Below, piece by piece: positions 4,408 to 7,409 of a stretch of 7,409 nt of DNA. The stretch covers positions 1-7,409 of the forward strand of contig JBMNQS010000085.1 in assembly GCA_050944255.1 (NCBI GenBank), written 5' to 3'. Both the position numbers and the translations under genes were made by a program. Numbering within the stretch: position 1 is the stretch's first letter; every line of letters starts with the position of its first letter. Source of the stretch: JBMNQS01 sp050944255 (GTDB lineage: Bacteria > Bacillota > Clostridia > Christensenellales > Maliibacteriaceae). The notes beneath the pieces are model-generated. The model was given only the letters and a program-made list of their open reading frames with translations, ran no database searches and was not told the DNA's origin.

Positions 4408-5997
4408 ATGGGACACATGTTTTGTTTTCAGTGTGAACAGACCGCCGGAGGCAAGGGCTGCAGCGGCAGGGCGGGCGTCTGCGGAAAGCAGATGGATACG
4501 GCGAACCTTCAGGATAAACTGACGGGGGCTTTGATCGGGCTTGCCCGCGCGGCTGACGGCAGCGCGCCTGGTGAGAGCGCGGACCTGGCCCTGATGAAGG
4601 GACTTTTTACCACCGTAACCAACGTGAATTTTGACGATGAGGCGATCAATGCAGTTATCGCGCAGGTATGGGCGGAAAAGGAGGCCTTGGCGGCAAAGAA
4701 CAAAAACGGCGCGCCCTCCGGCGCAAGGGACGATTACGACATGAGCCTTTTATGGAACGCCGGCGATGAGGATATCCGGTCTCTGAAGTCGCTGATTCTC
4801 TTTGGAATTCGCGGTATCTCGGCCTATGCGTACCATGCGTACACATTGGGCTACACCGACGACGAAGTCAACAGCTTCTTCTATAAAGCGTTGCGCGCCA
4901 TCGGCTCGGACCAGGGTATGGATGAACTGCTTCCCATCGTCATGGAGACGGGCGCTGTGAACCTCAAGTGCATGGAGCTGCTGGACAGGGCCAATACGCA
5001 CACCTATGGAACGCCTGTGCCTACGAAGGTGCCGCTGACCATTGAAAAAGGCCCTTTTATCGTCATTTCCGGCCATGACCTGCACGACCTGAAGCAGCTT
5101 CTGCAGCAGACCGAGGGTAAGGGTATCAACATCTACACCCATGGCGAGATGCTTCCGGCCCACGCCTATCCGAAACTGAAGGACTATCCGCATTTAAAGG
5201 GCAATTTCGGCACCGCCTGGCAGAACCAGCAGAAGGAATTCGTCGATATTCCCGCGCCGGTGCTCTTTACCACCAATTGCCTGATGCCTGTACGCGACAG
5301 CTATCGCGACCGGATATTCACCACGGCGGTGGTGGCCTATCCCGGCATGGTGCATATAGGCGAGGACAAGGATTTTTCGGCGGTGATCGACAAGGCGCTG
5401 GAGCTTGGAGGCTATGACGAGGACCGCGAGATGACCGGCATCAACGGAGGCACCCACGTTTCCACGGGCTTTGGGCACGGTACGGTGCTGTCGGTGGCCG
5501 ATCAAGTCATTGAGGCGGTGAAGAGCGGCGCTATCGGGCATTTCTTCCTGGTAGGGGGATGCGACGGCGCGAAACCCGGCAGGAACTATTACACCGACTT
5601 TGTGCGGCAGTCGCCCAAAGACAGCGTCATACTGACGCTGGCCTGCGGCAAGTACCGTTTCAACGACCTGGACATCGGCAGTATTGGCGGCCTGCCCCGC
5701 ATCATGGATATGGGACAGTGCAACGACGCCTATTCGGCCATCAAGGTGGCGACGGCCCTTGCCGAAGCCTTTGGCTGCGGCGTCAATGATCTGCCGCTGA
5801 CGCTGGTGCTCTCCTGGTATGAGCAAAAGGCCGTGGCCATCCTGCTGACTCTGCTGCATCTGGGGATAAAAAATATCCTGATCGGACCGAGCCTTCCGGC
5901 GTTCGTTTCGCCCAACGTACTGAATTATCTGGTGGAAAACTTTGGCCTGTCGCCCATCTCCACGCCGGAGGCGGATTTGCAGAGGATATTGGCTTAA
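4408..5997 (+). CDS. hcp: hybrid cluster protein (Hcp, hydroxylamine reductase / NO reductase-type)
   Basis: The 529 residues fit the roughly 550-residue Hcp family. The N-terminal cluster motif is Cys6-x2-Cys9-x8-Cys18-x6-Cys25. All hybrid-cluster ligands are present: His223 (SGHDLHD), Glu247 (HGEMLP), Cys291 (TTNCLMP), Cys385 (GGCDGAKPGRNYY), Cys413 (LACGKYRFN), Cys438 (GQCNDAY), Glu472 and Lys474 (SWYEQKAV). They line up with those of Desulfovibrio vulgaris Hcp at a constant offset of 21-22 residues, so the enzyme looks intact. Hcp proteins reduce hydroxylamine and nitric oxide and have been linked to protein S-nitrosylation; they are cytoplasmic and used under nitrosative stress. AAGGAGG (4394-4400) overlaps the stop codon of the upstream gene and sits 7 bases before the ATG, so the two genes are co-transcribed and may be translationally coupled. 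An intrinsic terminator follows 60 bases after the stop. Confidence 0.96.
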   Translation: MGHMFCFQCEQTAGGKGCSGRAGVCGKQMDTANLQDKLTGALIGLARAADGSAPGESADLALMKGLFTTVTNVNFDDEAINAVIAQVWAEKEALAAKNKNGAPSGARDDYDMSLLWNAGDEDIRSLKSLILFGIRGISAYAYHAYTLGYTDDEVNSFFYKALRAIGSDQGMDELLPIVMETGAVNLKCMELLDRANTHTYGTPVPTKVPLTIEKGPFIVISGHDLHDLKQLLQQTEGKGINIYTHGEMLPAHAYPKLKDYPHLKGNFGTAWQNQQKEFVDIPAPVLFTTNCLMPVRDSYRDRIFTTAVVAYPGMVHIGEDKDFSAVIDKALELGGYDEDREMTGINGGTHVSTGFGHGTVLSVADQVIEAVKSGAIGHFFLVGGCDGAKPGRNYYTDFVRQSPKDSVILTLACGKYRFNDLDIGSIGGLPRIMDMGQCNDAYSAIKVATALAEAFGCGVNDLPLTLVLSWYEQKAVAILLTLLHLGIKNILIGPSLPAFVSPNVLNYLVENFGLSPISTPEADLQRILA

Positions 5998-6044
5998 ACC
6001 ATAGCCCTGCGCCGCACAACGTTCTGCACTCCCTCAAATCTTTG

Positions 6045-6120
6045 CGGGCGCCGGAATAAACGGGAAAGCGTGAAAATGCTTTCCCGTTTTCTTATTCCCT
6101 GGGAAATGTGCCGGCGCCCG
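6045..6120. repeat. large nested inverted repeat around the hcp terminator
   Basis: CGGGCGCCGG (6045-6054) is perfectly complementary to CCGGCGCCCG (6111-6120). Inside it, GGAATAA (6053-6059) can pair with TTATTCC (6092-6098) and so lengthen the terminator stem, leaving a four-base bulge. A further GGGAAA (6101-6106) could compete for the TTTCCC arm of the terminator. The outer stem lies past the T-run, so the structure forms only in read-through RNA or in DNA. Confidence 0.5.
6058..6090 (+). terminator. intrinsic terminator of the hcp operon
   Basis: AAACGGGAAAGC (6058-6069) pairs with GCTTTCCCGTTT (6078-6089), a perfect 12-bp stem with an 8-base loop. A T-rich run (TTTTCTTATT, starting at 6087) follows. 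It begins about 60 bases after the hcp stop codon. Confidence 0.85.
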
Positions 6121-6230
6121 TATCGGGACCGCTGAAGTTTCCACGGAGGCAATGCGGCTGCCTTACGACACGATTTTTCCCCATTTTTACCCCAAAACCG
6201 CCGGATCATGACTTCAAACGCAATTTTTAC

Positions 6231-6259
6231 TTGATTTTACCTGCAAAAACTCCTATGCT
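6231..6259 (+). promoter_or_regulatory. sigma-A-type promoter of the CoA-ligase gene
   Basis: TTGATT (6231-6236) and TATGCT (6254-6259) are separated by 17 bases. The implied start near 6266 gives a leader of about 36 bases with GAAGGAG (6287-6293) placed 8 bases before the ATG. Together with the terminator upstream this makes the ligase a separate transcription unit from hcp. Positions 6121-6230 show no other feature. Confidence 0.6.
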
Positions 6260-6301
6260 TTTAAGAAGTATACCGACTACGCTGTTGAAGGAGTACAAGA
6301 G

Positions 6302-7409
6302 ATGTTTTGGCAAAGAGAATTGGAGACCATGCCCCGCAAAGAACTTCAGGCGCTGCAGCTTGAAAGGCTCAAGTGGACGCTGCGGCACGCCTATGAGAAC
6401 GTCAGGCATTATCGTGACAAGTTCGACGCACACGGAGTGGACCCCTATAAGTTTAGGACACTGTCGGACATCCGGTACTTTCCCTATACCACCAAGGAGG
6501 ATTTGAGGGACAATTACCCCTACGAGCTGTGCGCGGTACCCATGGGCGAGATCGTGCGCACCCACGCCTCTTCCGGCACCACGGGAAAGCCCATCGTGGG
6601 CCTGTACACGAAAGATGATCTGAGCAACTGGGCCGACCAGGTGGCGCGGCTGTGCGCGGCCGCCGGCGTGACCCGGGAGGATATCGTGCAGATTTCCTTC
6701 GGGTACGGGCTGTTCACCGGGGCGCTGGGCCTGCACTACGGGCTGGAGCGCATCGGCTGCAACGTGATTCCCGTCTCCTCGGGCAACACCGGCCGCCAAT
6801 TGATGATGCTCAAGGACTTTGGCGCCACGGTGCTTGTGGCCACGCCCAGCTACGCGCTGTACATGAGCGAAGTGGCCAGGGAGCAGGGGATCGTGGAGGA
6901 TCTGAAGCTGCGCATAGGCCTTTTCGGCGCCGAGGGCTGCACGGTGGAGATGCGCGAGCGCATCCGGGAGAACTTCCGTATATTCCCCACGGACAATTAC
7001 GGGCTGACGGAACTGAACGGGCCGGGCATCTCCGGCGAGTGCGAGTGCCAGTGCGGCCTGCACTTCGCCGAGGACCATTTCCTGCCGGAAATTATCGATC
7101 CGGACACATTGGAGGTGCAGGACAAGAGCCGCTACGGCGAACTGGTGCTGACCTCGCTGACCAAACAGGGCGTGCCCATGATCCGCTACCGGACGCGTGA
7201 CATCACCTGCATCGATGACTCGGTATGTGCGTGCGGGCGCACCCACGCAAGGATGCAGAAGGTGCGCGGCAGAAGCGACGATATGTTCATCATCAAGGGC
7301 GTCAACGTGTTCCCGTCGCAGATCGAGAGCGTTCTGGTGACCATCGGGGGCATCGGCGCCCACTACAAGCTGATCCTTCGAAGGAAGCATTTCATCGACT
7401 CGCTGGAGG
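6302..7409 (+). CDS. phenylacetate-CoA ligase family enzyme (PaaK-like), 3' end beyond the window
   Basis: The frame stays open for 369 codons to the window edge; the family is usually about 430-440 residues, so perhaps 60-70 are missing. It is an ANL-type adenylating enzyme that would join an aryl acid such as phenylacetate to CoA through an acyl-AMP, in the cytoplasm. Visible core motifs are the P-loop SSGTTGKP (90-97), YGLTELNGPG (233-242), YRTRD (296-300) and RSDDMFIIKGVNVFPSQIE (324-342), all in the PaaK rather than the fatty-acid-ligase style. A Cys-rich patch (Cys247, 249, 251, His254, with Cys303, 309 and 311 in the CACGRTH region) may hold a structural zinc, as reported for some relatives. 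GAAGGAG (6287-6293) fixes the ATG. In anaerobes such enzymes often sit near aromatic amino-acid fermentation genes; the next gene is outside the window. The exact acid cannot be told. Confidence 0.9.
   Translation, partial: MFWQRELETMPRKELQALQLERLKWTLRHAYENVRHYRDKFDAHGVDPYKFRTLSDIRYFPYTTKEDLRDNYPYELCAVPMGEIVRTHASSGTTGKPIVGLYTKDDLSNWADQVARLCAAAGVTREDIVQISFGYGLFTGALGLHYGLERIGCNVIPVSSGNTGRQLMMLKDFGATVLVATPSYALYMSEVAREQGIVEDLKLRIGLFGAEGCTVEMRERIRENFRIFPTDNYGLTELNGPGISGECECQCGLHFAEDHFLPEIIDPDTLEVQDKSRYGELVLTSLTKQGVPMIRYRTRDITCIDDSVCACGRTHARMQKVRGRSDDMFIIKGVNVFPSQIESVLVTIGGIGAHYKLILRRKHFIDSLE

Noticed and set aside
6152..6211. 19-residue open frame between hcp and the ligase, preceded by GGAGG
   Set aside because: The GGAGG is only two bases from the ATG, there is no promoter between the hcp terminator and this frame, and it ends before the ligase promoter.
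6227..7390. Long open frame on the minus strand (about 387 codons) opposite the CoA-ligase gene
   Set aside because: It is the antisense shadow of a G+C-rich gene. Its His/Gln/Ala-rich translation has no recognisable motif, and it overlaps the ligase promoter and start.
1..7409. CRISPR array, tRNA or rRNA
   Set aside because: There are no regularly spaced identical repeats beyond the single 11-base duplication at 3544/3564, and no cloverleaf with a GTTCRA-type arm or rRNA-like sequence was seen on either strand.

Overview
The window suggests an anaerobic Firmicute, probably a gut or fermentative Clostridia-type bacterium. The reasons are strong AGGAGG-type ribosome sites, sigma-A-like promoters, intrinsic terminators, a lipoprotein sugar binder, a hybrid cluster protein with a ferredoxin-like partner, and a phenylacetate-CoA-ligase-family enzyme. 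By eye, the genes from about 3.6 kb onward are clearly richer in G+C than the first 2.8 kb. The species cannot be named from this sequence alone.

Layout. Positions 1-~196 hold the tail of an IS200/IS605-type transposase and a chain of hairpins that looks like the right end of that element. Positions ~200-786 have no supported gene but contain candidate promoters. Positions 787-1761 encode an orphan sugar-binding lipoprotein, followed by a strong terminator (1931-1972). After a second gene-poor stretch with a good promoter (2247-2275), a small four-helix membrane protein of unknown function lies at 2317-2853. It converges on a Crp/Fnr-family regulator on the minus strand (2876-3529).

The most coherent unit is the divergent locus at 2876-5997. 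It consists of the Crp/Fnr regulator, a 134-base divergent control region, an iron-sulfur protein (3664-4395) and hcp (4408-5997). The two plus-strand genes are separated by only 12 bases and form an operon. The control region carries two copies of ACCTTTCGTTG exactly 20 bases apart. The second copy forms a GTTGC-N4-GCAAC dyad centred at -41.5 from the start site implied by a TATGAT -10 box. The first copy sits at -61.5. This is the geometry expected of a Crp/Fnr activator and suggests that the regulator (HcpR-like) switches on the operon, probably under nitrosative or redox stress. The iron-sulfur protein probably passes electrons to Hcp.

hcp ends in an intrinsic terminator nested inside a larger inverted repeat (6045-6120). 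A separate promoter (6231-6259) then drives a phenylacetate-CoA-ligase-family gene that runs off the window end. No tRNA, rRNA or CRISPR array was seen. I did not find a plainly new system; the best candidates for new biology are the unusual iron-sulfur partner of Hcp and its operator layout.
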